A stretch of 64,000 bases of DNA, taken from the NCBI RefSeq assembly GCF_000376565.1, contig NZ_BARG01000062.1:62001-126000 (forward strand). Direction: 5' to 3'. Shown piece after piece: positions 52,862 to 60,600 of the stretch. The stretch is from Streptomyces hokutonensis (GTDB lineage: Bacteria; Actinomycetota; Actinomycetes; Streptomycetales; Streptomycetaceae). Made by a program: the position numbers and the translations under genes. The notes beneath the pieces were generated by a model. It was not told the origin of the DNA. It searched no databases and saw only the letters and a program-made list of their open reading frames with translations. Numbering within the stretch: the stretch's first letter is position 1; every line of letters starts with the position of its first letter.

Positions 52862-53782
52862 ATGCCGCACATACGGGTCATGCTGGACTATTTCCACCCG
52901 TGGCCGAATTCGGCCGGTCTGTACGTCGCCCGCGCCCGTCGCTGGTACGCCGAGGCCGGTCTGGACGTCGAGCTGGTGGTCCAGGATCCGGGACGCGGGG
53001 ACACCCTCGAATACCTGGCGCGGGGCGAGGTGGACTTCGGGATCTTCCCGCCGAACCGGCTGCTGGCCCGGCGGGCGGAGCGGGGGCAGCCGCTGATCGC
53101 CGTGTCCGCGATCAACCACCGGGGCCTGGAGGCCATCCAGACCACCACCTCGACCGGCATCACCCGCCCCCGCGACCTCGCCGGCCGCCGTATCGCCTTC
53201 AACCCGACCCCGCGCGGCCGGGCCATGGTGCGCCACCTGGTGGCGGCCGACGGCGGCGACCCGGACGCCGTGATCGGGATCGACGCCGGTGCGCGCGAGC
53301 TGACCGTGGACGACATCGCGGCGGGCGAGGCCGACGCCACCTTCGGCAACTACTGGTCCTGGGACGCCCTGCGCGGCGATCTGCCCGAGGAACAGCGGCT
53401 GACCTGGCCGGTGGACGAGATCGGCGCCCCGCGCTACCACAGCTACCTGCTCGGCACGAACGAGACACTGCTCGCCGAACACCCCTCCCTGGTACGGGAC
53501 TTCCTCGCCGTCACGGCACGCGGCTACGCGGCGGCGGCCCAAGAGCCGGACGCCACGCTGGAGTTGCTGGAGCACGTCATCCCGTACTTCCCGCGCCCGC
53601 TGATCGCCCGCTCCTTGGCACTGATCGCGCCCACCTGGACGGACGCGGACGGCCGTTGGGGTGTGATCGACGAGGGCCGGATGGGCCCGTACGCGCACTG
53701 GCTCGCCGAGAACGGCGCGATCCCGGACGACCGGGACTGGGCGAAGTCGTTCACCAACGGCCTGCTGGACGTGGCCACATGA
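52862..53782 (+). CDS. THI5/NMT1-family substrate-binding-like protein lacking a signal peptide
   Basis: 306 residues from the ATG at 52862 with CGGAG eight bases upstream. It starts MPHIRVMLDYFHPWPNSAGL, equivalent to the LDWTPNTNHTG motif of pyrimidine-precursor-binding proteins, but has no signal sequence or lipobox, so it should stay in the cytoplasm. Typical type II periplasmic-binding-fold blocks follow: GEVDFGIFPPNRLLARRAERG, ITRPRDLAGRRIAFNP, ADATFGNYWSWDAL. It contains no Cys, so the CCCFC motif of eukaryotic Thi5 HMP-P synthase is absent. It might act as an enzyme or an intracellular binding protein, or be a subunit exported in complex. Its stop overlaps the next mini-ORF (ATGA). 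Confidence 0.8.
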   Translation: MPHIRVMLDYFHPWPNSAGLYVARARRWYAEAGLDVELVVQDPGRGDTLEYLARGEVDFGIFPPNRLLARRAERGQPLIAVSAINHRGLEAIQTTTSTGITRPRDLAGRRIAFNPTPRGRAMVRHLVAADGGDPDAVIGIDAGARELTVDDIAAGEADATFGNYWSWDALRGDLPEEQRLTWPVDEIGAPRYHSYLLGTNETLLAEHPSLVRDFLAVTARGYAAAAQEPDATLELLEHVIPYFPRPLIARSLALIAPTWTDADGRWGVIDEGRMGPYAHWLAENGAIPDDRDWAKSFTNGLLDVAT

Positions 53783-53868
53783 GAGCCCTGGCCTGCCAGG
53801 CGCGGACGCTGACCCGGCGCCTCGCCGTCGACTTCATGCGGGTGGGCAGCGCGCTGTGTCGGCCGTGA
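53779..53868 (+). CDS. Putative leader peptide ending in ALCRP
   Basis: A 29-codon frame whose ATG overlaps the stop of the preceding gene. The C-terminus reads VDFMRVGSALCRP followed by TGA. The same pattern, xDxxRVxxALCRP at the same total length, is found at 63280-63369 before the monooxygenase operon. Short peptides with this ending are annotated as putative leader peptides upstream of sulfur genes in Streptomyces, presumably reading cysteine supply through the Cys codon near the stop. It precedes the ThiY-like lipoprotein gene by 43 bp. Confidence 0.65.
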   Translation: MRALACQARTLTRRLAVDFMRVGSALCRP

Positions 53869-53911
53869 CCGGACCGACCCGCCAGCCCTCCCACCCCTCG
53901 AAGGACCCGAC

Positions 53912-54940
53912 ATGCATCGCCGTACCGCCCTGACCGCCATCGCCGCGACCGCCCTCCTCGCCGCCACCGGCTGCTCCGCCGACTCCACGGCCGCCGCGAA
54001 GGACGGCACCACGACCGTCACCCTCGCGCTGGACTGGACGCCCAACACCAACCACACCGGCATCTACGTCGCCCAGGCCAAGGGCTGGTTCAAGACCGCC
54101 GGGATCGACCTGAAGATCGTGCCGTACGGCTCGACCGCTCCCGAGACCCTGATCGCCAACCACAAGGCGGACTTCGGGATCTCGTACCAGGAGGGCATCA
54201 CCACCGCACGGGCCGCCGGCCAGGACATCACCTCCGTCTACGCGGTGACGCAGAAAACCGACGTGACGATCGCCGTGCGCGCAGACCGCAGCGACATCAC
54301 CTCGCCGAAGGACCTCGACGGCAAGACGTACGCCGGTTTCGGCGCGCCGTACGAGAAGCCGCTGCTGCAGAAGGTGATCCAAAGTGCGGGCGGCAAGGGC
54401 GACTTCAAGCAGGTCACCCTCAACACCGCGGCGTACCAGGCGCTTTACGCGGGCAAGGCGGACTTCGCGATGCCGATGCCGACCTGGGAGGGCCTGGAGG
54501 CGGAGCTGAACGGCAAGCCGCTCAAGAACTTCCAGCTCTCCGACTACGGCTTCCCAGCCATCTACTCGACCCTCGTCGCGTCCTCGGACCAGTTCCTGAA
54601 GAAGAACCCCGAGCTGGCGAAGAAGTTCCTCGCGGCCGTCGACAAGGGCTACCGCTACGCCGTCGAACACCCGTCCCAGGCAGCCGACTTGCTGATCTCG
54701 GCGAACAAGAGCGTCCTCACCAACACCAAGCTGGTGCAGCAGAGCGAGGCGCTGCTCGCCAAGGAGTACTACAAGGGCACCGAGGGTTCCATCGGCACGC
54801 AGAGCGCGGAGCGCTGGCAGGCCTTCGCGGACTTCGAGTACAAGGCGGGCCTGCTGGTCGACGCCAACGGCAAGAAGCTCACCTCCGCCCCGAAGGCGTC
54901 GACGTTCTTCACCAACGCCTACCTCCCGGACGCCAAGTGA
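53912..54940 (+). CDS. thiY: ABC transporter substrate-binding lipoprotein, ThiY-like (THI5/NMT1 family)
   Basis: 342 residues, ATG with GAAGGA upstream. N-terminal lipoprotein signal MHRRTALTAIAATALLAATGC, lipobox AATGC. The mature start TVTLALDWTPNTNHTGIYVAQ is the hallmark of HMP/formylaminopyrimidine-binding ThiY proteins. Next come HKADFGISYQEGITTARAAG and ITSPKDLDGKTYAGFGAP. It binds a thiamine pyrimidine precursor outside the cell for the permease/ATPase that follow. The alternative, an organosulfonate-binding protein of the same superfamily, is less likely because of the WTPNTNHTG motif and the riboswitch. Confidence 0.87.
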   Translation: MHRRTALTAIAATALLAATGCSADSTAAAKDGTTTVTLALDWTPNTNHTGIYVAQAKGWFKTAGIDLKIVPYGSTAPETLIANHKADFGISYQEGITTARAAGQDITSVYAVTQKTDVTIAVRADRSDITSPKDLDGKTYAGFGAPYEKPLLQKVIQSAGGKGDFKQVTLNTAAYQALYAGKADFAMPMPTWEGLEAELNGKPLKNFQLSDYGFPAIYSTLVASSDQFLKKNPELAKKFLAAVDKGYRYAVEHPSQAADLLISANKSVLTNTKLVQQSEALLAKEYYKGTEGSIGTQSAERWQAFADFEYKAGLLVDANGKKLTSAPKASTFFTNAYLPDAK

Positions 54941-55710
54941 GGCCGCTGCTGCGGTCGTTGTGGCCGCCGCTCCTCGTCCTGGCCGTGCTCCTCGGCGGCT
55001 GGCAGCTGTACGTCACCGCCGCCGGCGTCGATCCGACGACGCTCCCCTCTCCCGCCCGGGTCGTGGAGCAGGGCTGGCTGAACCGCCAAGACCTGTGGGA
55101 CCAGACGCTCCCCACCCTCCAGGAGACGCTGCTCGGCTTCGCGCTGTCGTTCGCGGCGGCCTGGCTCGTCGCCGTCCTCCTCGACTTCTCCTCCGCCGCC
55201 CGCCGGGGCCTGTACCCGCTGCTCGTCGCCTCGCAGACCATCCCGATCGTGGCCGTCGCGCCCCTACTGATCATCTGGTTCGGCTTCGGTCTGCTGCCGA
55301 AGATGCTGGTGGTGACCCTGACGACGTTCTTCCCGCTCGCCGCCAACCTCGCGGCGGGCTTCGCGGCGACCGACCGCGAGGCGATGCGGCTGCTGCGCTC
55401 GCTCGGCGCGGGCCGCTGGCGGACGTTCCGGCTGGTCCGGGTGCCGAGCGCGATGCCGTACTTCTTCGCCGGGCTCCGCGTGAGCATCACCTACGCCGTC
55501 GTCGGCGCCGTCTTCGCCGAGTACGCGGGCGCGGAGGCGGGCCTCGGCATCTATATGCAGGCCCAGAAAAGCGCGTTCCGTACGGACCTGGTGTTCGCGG
55601 CGGTCGCGGTGACGGCCGCGCTGAGCATCGCCCTGTTCGGCGCGACCTATCTGCTGCAACGGCTGGTACTCCCGTGGGAACGGGCCTTGAAGGAGGACAG
55701 GTCGTCATGA
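54937..55710 (+). CDS. thiX: ABC transporter permease, ThiX-like
   Basis: 257 residues from a GTG that overlaps the lipoprotein stop (GTGA). Six membrane helices of the BPD_transp_1 class are seen, with the coupling motif DREAMRLLRSLGAGRWRTFRLVRVPSAMPYFFAGL. The N-terminus LLVLAVLLGGWQLYVTAAGVDPTTLPSPARV is typical of nitrate/sulfonate/HMP permeases. It acts as a homodimer with the coupled ATPase. Its stop overlaps the ATPase ATG. Confidence 0.87.
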   Translation: MRPLLRSLWPPLLVLAVLLGGWQLYVTAAGVDPTTLPSPARVVEQGWLNRQDLWDQTLPTLQETLLGFALSFAAAWLVAVLLDFSSAARRGLYPLLVASQTIPIVAVAPLLIIWFGFGLLPKMLVVTLTTFFPLAANLAAGFAATDREAMRLLRSLGAGRWRTFRLVRVPSAMPYFFAGLRVSITYAVVGAVFAEYAGAEAGLGIYMQAQKSAFRTDLVFAAVAVTAALSIALFGATYLLQRLVLPWERALKEDRSS

Positions 55711-56468
55711 GCAGTCTGCGCATTGAGGGTGTCGGTAAGTCGTTCGGTCCTCTGGAAGTCCTGCAGGATCTCGAACTCACCGTGGAGCAGGGCGAGTTCG
55801 CGGCGGTCATCGGCCCAAGCGGAAGCGGCAAGAGCACCCTGTTCAATCTCGTCTCCGGCCTCGACCGTCCCACGTCGGGCCAGGTACTGGTGGAGGGCGA
55901 ACCGGCCGGAGTGGAGTCCGGCAAGGTCGCCTACATGCCGCAGAAGGACCTCCTCTTCCCCTGGCGGACCGTGCTGGACAACACGGCACTTGGCCTTGAG
56001 GCGCAGGGAGTTGGAAAGAAAGAAGCACGGCGCCGGGCCGACGCCCTGTTCGCGGACTTCGGCCTCGACGGCTTCCAGAAGGCGTACCCGTCCCAACTCA
56101 GCGGCGGTATGCGGCAACGCGCGGCCCTGCTGCGCACGGTGGTCCTGGAGCGACCGGTCCTCCTGCTCGACGAACCCTTCGGCGCGCTCGACTCCCTCAC
56201 CCGCACCGAGATGCAGCTGTGGCTGGCCGGCATGTGGCAGCGCCACCGCTGGACGGTCGTCCTGGTCACCCACGACATCCGCGAGGCGGTCCTGCTCGCG
56301 GACACGGTCCACGTCCTCTCCCCCCGCCCGGCCACGATCGTCGACCACGTCGAGGTCCCGCTGGCCCGCCCGCGCGGCGCCGACGACTTCACCAACCCGG
56401 ACTTCGCCGCCACTGAGCGCCGCGTCCTGGACGCCCTGCGGGGCACAACGGCGGTGAAGACAGCGTGA
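55707..56468 (+). CDS. thiZ: ABC transporter ATP-binding protein, ThiZ-like
   Basis: 253 residues. Walker A GPSGSGKST near 38-46, signature LSGGMRQRA near 133, Walker B VLLLDEPFGALD near 153 and H-loop VTHDIREAV. The Q-loop reads MPQKDLLFPWRTVLDN, the class shared by nitrate/sulfonate/taurine and HMP importers. Translationally coupled to the permease at the front (ATGA) and to the kinase at the end (GTGA). Confidence 0.9.
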   Translation: MSSLRIEGVGKSFGPLEVLQDLELTVEQGEFAAVIGPSGSGKSTLFNLVSGLDRPTSGQVLVEGEPAGVESGKVAYMPQKDLLFPWRTVLDNTALGLEAQGVGKKEARRRADALFADFGLDGFQKAYPSQLSGGMRQRAALLRTVVLERPVLLLDEPFGALDSLTRTEMQLWLAGMWQRHRWTVVLVTHDIREAVLLADTVHVLSPRPATIVDHVEVPLARPRGADDFTNPDFAATERRVLDALRGTTAVKTA

Positions 56469-57553
56469 GTTCACACCTCGCCCACGGCCTGGGCACCGAC
56501 CCGGTCGCCCCCGACTGGCCACCCCTGACGGACACCGAGGTGACCGACATCGTGGGCCCGGCCCGGGTGGTGTGGCGCAGCCCGCGCCCTCTGTCTGCGG
56601 CGGCCGTCGTGGAACGGTCCAACCGCCGCCTCTTCGTGAAACGCCACCACACCTCCGTCCGCACGGCAGAGGGTCTGGCCGAGGAACACGCCTTCCTACG
56701 ACACCTGCGGCTGCGCGGCGCCCCGGTCGTCGAGGTGCTGGACGCGGCGACGCGCGGCGAGTGGACGTACGAGGTGCACTCGTCCGGCACCGGCACGGAC
56801 CTCTACCGCGATGCCCTGTCCTGGTCCCCGTTCCACACCTCCGCCCACGCTCGCGCGGCAGGCGAGGCACTGGCCCGCCTGCACCTCGCCTCGGAGGGTT
56901 TCGACGCGCCGCGCCGCCAAGTGCAGCCGCTGGTCGCGTCGTTCACGGTGTTCGCCTCGGCCGACCCTGCGGCGGAGCTGGAGCGTTATGTGGAGGAGCG
57001 CCCCCAACTGGCAAAGGGACTGGCGGACTTCCCGTGGCGCGAGGACACCCGACGGGTCCTGCTCCCGCTCCACGAGGAACTGGCCCCACACCTAGAGGGG
57101 TTGGATCCCCTGTGGACCCACAACGACTGGCACGCCTCCAACCTCCTCTGGAACGAGGACGGTTCGGTCGCCACAGCGCTGGACTTCGGCATGAGCGACC
57201 GCACGACCGCCGTGCACGACCTGGCCACCGCGATCGAACGCAACACGGTCCAGTGGCTCCAGCCCGGCTTCCCGGTCCGCGAGCAGGACGCCCTCGCGCT
57301 CCTGGACGGCTACCGGTCCGTACGCCCGCTCACCCCCACCGAGTCGAAGGCGCTGCCCGCCCTGCTCCCCCTGGTCCATGCCGAGTTCGCGCTCTCCGAG
57401 CTGGGCTACTTCCACGGTGTGACGCGATCGGCGGAGAACACCCGGCTGGCGTACGAGTACTACGTGGGCCACGCGGAGTGGTTCGCGGGGGACGGCGGTC
57501 GCCGCCTGCTGGACCTGTGCGGCGCTAGCGGGTCGGCCTCAGCTCACGGGTGA
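56465..57553 (+). CDS. Aminoglycoside-phosphotransferase-fold kinase
   Basis: 362 residues, GTG overlapping the ATPase stop. APH/choline-kinase motifs: RRLFVKRHH with the ATP Lys, catalytic loop LWTHNDWHASNLLWNED (HxDxxxxN) and metal-binding ALDFGMSDRTTAVHDLATAIER. The family phosphorylates small alcohols, including thiamine (ThiK) and homoserine. Being the last gene of a thiamine-precursor uptake operon, it may phosphorylate the imported pyrimidine alcohol or thiamine. That is inference. Its 3' end overlaps the convergent GNAT gene by 29 bases. Confidence 0.83.
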   Translation: MSSHLAHGLGTDPVAPDWPPLTDTEVTDIVGPARVVWRSPRPLSAAAVVERSNRRLFVKRHHTSVRTAEGLAEEHAFLRHLRLRGAPVVEVLDAATRGEWTYEVHSSGTGTDLYRDALSWSPFHTSAHARAAGEALARLHLASEGFDAPRRQVQPLVASFTVFASADPAAELERYVEERPQLAKGLADFPWREDTRRVLLPLHEELAPHLEGLDPLWTHNDWHASNLLWNEDGSVATALDFGMSDRTTAVHDLATAIERNTVQWLQPGFPVREQDALALLDGYRSVRPLTPTESKALPALLPLVHAEFALSELGYFHGVTRSAENTRLAYEYYVGHAEWFAGDGGRRLLDLCGASGSASAHG

Positions 57554-57989
57554 AGACGACCCGGGGTCGGGCCGGCCCGTCGTAGTCCTCGACAGTCCGC
57601 GCGTCGAAACCGAGGGTGCGGTGGAAGGCGATCGACCCCTCGTTGGTGACCGAGGTGATGGCCTTGAGGCGGACCGCGCCCTGCCGTCCGGCGGCCTCGA
57701 TGAACGCCGTGTACAGGTCGCGCCCGAGACCGGTGCCGCGTGCGTCGTCCCGGGTCGCGATCAGGTGCACGTACCCGGTGTGGTCGGGCGTGACGAACCC
57801 GAAGAGGTAACCACGGATGCCGTCGTCGGCCCGGGCGACCAGACAGGTGGACCCGAACTCCTGCACCAGCGCGGTCACATGGAGCGCGCGAAGGTCACGC
57901 TCGCCCCAGTAGCGTGCGTGGTCCTCCAGTACCTGGTGGAGGTCGGTGACATCGGCAGGTTCGATACGGACGTCCATGGCATCGATCAT
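57525..57989 (-). CDS. GNAT-family N-acetyltransferase
   Basis: 154 residues from the ATG at 57989 (ATG at 57977 also possible; a still longer start would overlap the divergent gene). Acetyl-CoA motif A: VHLIATRDDARGTGLGRDLYTAFIEAA, with the R/QxxGxG/A loop. Motif B: TSVTNEGSIAFHRTLGF. The substrate is unknown. It is antisense to the end of the kinase gene for 29 bases, and divergent from the small protein at 58027. Confidence 0.87.
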   Translation of the reverse strand: MIDAMDVRIEPADVTDLHQVLEDHARYWGERDLRALHVTALVQEFGSTCLVARADDGIRGYLFGFVTPDHTGYVHLIATRDDARGTGLGRDLYTAFIEAAGRQGAVRLKAITSVTNEGSIAFHRTLGFDARTVEDYDGPARPRVVFTRELRPTR

Positions 57990-58026
57990 GGCAGAGAGCC
58001 GTACGGAGTCGAGAAGGAGACAGGTC

Positions 58027-58401
58027 ATGATCACGGGTTACGTCCTCGGCGAGAGCCTTCGCCCCGGTGCCGTGTTCGCGCCGCACGGGCTGCGCATCCG
58101 GAAGGTCGAGCGGGTCGACAACTCGGCGAGTGCGACCGCCGGGCAGCCCGACGCCTGGACGTTCATCGAGTGGGAGACCGACGACGACAGCGCCGCGGGT
58201 CCGATCGCGGAGGCACTCGCCGCCGCTCTGGAGCCGGCCAATGGCTGGTACGCCGACTTCACCGTCGGCGATGAACGGGTCGTCGTCTTCGCGGGGAAAG
58301 TGTTCCGCTATCGGCGCGGCGACGAGCCGGGCCGCGCCGAAGCGGTCGCGTACGGGCGTTCCGTGGGGACCCCGGAGCATCAGCTCGACTGGGAGGAGTG
58401 A
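58027..58401 (+). CDS. Small protein of unknown function
   Basis: 124 residues, ATG with AAGGAGA upstream. Sequence starts MITGYVLGESLRPGAVFAPHGLRI and has a conserved-looking core (WTFIEWETDDDSA, GWYADFTVGDERVVVFAGKVFRY). It is soluble and mixed alpha/beta. It is not recognised. Its last 22 bases overlap the end of the convergent monooxygenase gene. Confidence 0.75.
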   Translation: MITGYVLGESLRPGAVFAPHGLRIRKVERVDNSASATAGQPDAWTFIEWETDDDSAAGPIAEALAAALEPANGWYADFTVGDERVVVFAGKVFRYRRGDEPGRAEAVAYGRSVGTPEHQLDWEE

Positions 58402-59516
58402 CCCCGGCGGCGCCATTCTTCTGCGAGGAGCTCGTACGAGCGCACCCGGTCCGGGTGGTCGTGGGTGATGGTGGTGATGAGCAACTCGTCGGCGCCGACG
58501 GCCTCTTGGAGTTGTTCCAGTTGGTCGGCGACCCGAGTGGGTGAGCCGACGAACTGGGTGTCGATGCGGTCCTGGACCAGTTCGCTGTCCTCGTCGCTCC
58601 AGACGTGGGCGCGGGCCTCGTCGGGGGTCGGGAACTTGATGGCGCCCTCCGCCGTGCGGATGGAGCGCACCCACAGGCCGTAGCCGGTGGCGAGTTCGCG
58701 TGCCGTGTCGTCGTCCTCGGCGACGACGACATCGGCGGAGACGCTGACGTACGGCTTGTCGAGGACGTCGGAGGGCTGGAACGCGGCGCGGTAACCGTCC
58801 GCCGCCTCAAGGACGCTGGCGGGGCTGACGTGGTAATTCGCCGCGAAGCGGAGGCCGTTGCGGCCCGCGACCTCGGCGCTGGTGCCTCCGCTGCTGCCCA
58901 GGATCCACAGCTCCAGGTCGGCGCCCTCGCCCGGTACGACGTGGGCCTCCACGCCCTCCGGGGAACGGTAGGTGCCGGCCAGCAGCGCGAGGACGTCGTC
59001 GATCTGCTCGCCGTACTCCTGGGACTCGGCCTTGGGCAGCAGGAGCAGTTTGCGCTGGAGGGCGATCCGGGGTGAGCCGAGGAGCCGTTCGAAGGAGAAG
59101 CGGGGCGGGATGCGCAGGCCGTTGGGGGCCCGGCCGTCGACGACCGGGGTGGCCGAGGGCAGCGGGGGCGACGGTCGGCCGCCCGAGCGGCCCAGGCCCA
59201 GGTCGAAGCGGCCGGGGTGCAGCGCGTCGAGCAGGCCGAACTCCTCGACCGTGGACAGCGCGGTGCGGTGGCCGAGTTGTACGGCGCCGGAGCCGAGCCG
59301 GATGGTGGAGGTCGCGGACGCCGTCAGCGCCAGGACCACCGCGGGGGACGTGCCGGCGACTCCGGGGTTGAGGTGGTGCTCGGCGAACCAGTAGCGGGCG
59401 TACCCGAACTCCTCGGCCCTGCGCGCGAGTTCGATGGAGTTGCGCAGCGCCTCGGGTGCGGTGGAGCCGGAGGAGATCGGGACCAGGTCGAGGACGCCGA
59501 GCGGGATGTCAGGCAT
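58380..59516 (-). CDS. LLM-class flavin-dependent oxidoreductase (luciferase-like)
   Basis: 378 residues, ATG at 59516 overlapping the preceding stop by eight bases. Bacterial-luciferase-like TIM barrel: IPLGVLDLVPISSG at the start, YARYWFAEHHLNPGVAG, IRLGSGAVQLGHRTALSTVEEFGLLDALHPGRFDLGLGRSGG. It is the MsnO8/YhbW-like group of LLM oxidoreductases, which use FMN or F420. Last of four LLM genes in one operon. The substrate is unknown; the context suggests organosulfur or related breakdown. Confidence 0.88.
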   Translation of the reverse strand: MPDIPLGVLDLVPISSGSTAPEALRNSIELARRAEEFGYARYWFAEHHLNPGVAGTSPAVVLALTASATSTIRLGSGAVQLGHRTALSTVEEFGLLDALHPGRFDLGLGRSGGRPSPPLPSATPVVDGRAPNGLRIPPRFSFERLLGSPRIALQRKLLLLPKAESQEYGEQIDDVLALLAGTYRSPEGVEAHVVPGEGADLELWILGSSGGTSAEVAGRNGLRFAANYHVSPASVLEAADGYRAAFQPSDVLDKPYVSVSADVVVAEDDDTARELATGYGLWVRSIRTAEGAIKFPTPDEARAHVWSDEDSELVQDRIDTQFVGSPTRVADQLEQLQEAVGADELLITTITHDHPDRVRSYELLAEEWRRRGHSSQSS

Positions 59517-60600
59517 GCGCGGGCTCCTCGGTGGTGGACGCCTCCGGCAGTACCGGGGCCCAGTCGAACGGCGGGTCCGGGATGTCCTTGCGGAGCACGG
59601 GAGCCACCGCCGACCCGAACAGCTCCAGCGAGTCACGGTGCTGACGGTCCGTCAAGCCGCCGGCGTCCGCGTGCAGATGGAGCACCGTGTGCCCGAACTG
59701 CTCGTGGTAGCGGTGCACCTTGTCGATGACCTGCTGGGGGCTGCCGATCAGCGCGGAGCTGCGCTCGACGAAGTCCTCCAGGGTCTCGAAGACGATGGGC
59801 AGGCCCACCTGCTTCTGGAAGGCGAGGTTGCTCTCGAAGATCGGCCGGTAGACGGCCAGCGCCTCCTGGGTCGTGGGGGCGACGTAGAGGCCGGCCGTGC
59901 CCGCGCCCACCGCGATGTCCGCCGGGTCGTGGCCGTAGTGCTCCCAGCGTTCGCGGTAGTAGCGGATCAACTCGGCATACGGCTCTATGGGGTTGGTGAC
60001 GTTGGCGGAGAACAGCGGGTCGCCGTAGCGGGCGGCCAGGTCGACGCTCTCCTTGCTGGTGGCGCTGCCGTGCCAGACCCGGATCGGCAGCTGGTAGGGC
60101 CGCGGCCACACCTCGGCGTCCTTCAGTTCCGGGCGGAACCGGGTCTTCGCCGTCACCTTGTCCTGCCGCCAGAGCTGCCGGAACACCTCGTAGCTCTCGG
60201 CGTTGCGCTCCCACTGGTCCTCGGGCGTGACGTGGAACAGCTCGCGCTGGGCCGTGCCGTTGCCCTTGCCGATGATCAGGTCCAGGCGTCCGCCGGAAAG
60301 ATGGTCCAGCGTGGCGTAGTCCTCGTAGGCCCGGACCGGGTCGAGGAGGCTGAGTGTGGTGACGGCCGTGAAGAGGCGGATACGGCGGGTGAGCGCGGCG
60401 ACGTGGCTGAGGACGACGGTCGGTGAGGAGGAGATGAAGGGGCGCTCGTGCCGCTCCCCCACGCCGAAGCCGTCGAGGCCCATCTCCTCGGCCAGTACGG
60501 CGTTTTCGAGGACCTCGCGGAAACGCTCGTGGGTCGACTTCTGGATGCCCGTGACCGGGTCGGGGCGGTGGACGATGAGCGTGATCGCGAGGAACTTCAC
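59509..60600 (-). CDS. LLM-class flavin-dependent monooxygenase
   Basis: 363 residues from a GTG overlapping the preceding stop (GTGA). Luciferase-like barrel blocks: MGLDGFGVGERHERPFISSSPTVVLSHVA, IRLFTAVTTLSLLDPVRAYEDYATLDHLSGGRLDLIIGKG, and FIGSP-equivalent ALIGSPQQVIDKVHRYHEQFG near the C-terminus. It is of the alkanal/limonene-monooxygenase-like class. A reduced-flavin supply from elsewhere is needed, since no flavin reductase gene is in the operon. Confidence 0.88.
   Translation of the reverse strand: MKFLAITLIVHRPDPVTGIQKSTHERFREVLENAVLAEEMGLDGFGVGERHERPFISSSPTVVLSHVAALTRRIRLFTAVTTLSLLDPVRAYEDYATLDHLSGGRLDLIIGKGNGTAQRELFHVTPEDQWERNAESYEVFRQLWRQDKVTAKTRFRPELKDAEVWPRPYQLPIRVWHGSATSKESVDLAARYGDPLFSANVTNPIEPYAELIRYYRERWEHYGHDPADIAVGAGTAGLYVAPTTQEALAVYRPIFESNLAFQKQVGLPIVFETLEDFVERSSALIGSPQQVIDKVHRYHEQFGHTVLHLHADAGGLTDRQHRDSLELFGSAVAPVLRKDIPDPPFDWAPVLPEASTTEEPAHA

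Noticed and set aside
52900..53868. Long plus-strand frame overlapping the signal-less THI5/NMT1 gene
   Set aside because: Only its last 30 codons, the ALCRP leader peptide with its own ATG, look real; the rest is a frame-shifted shadow.
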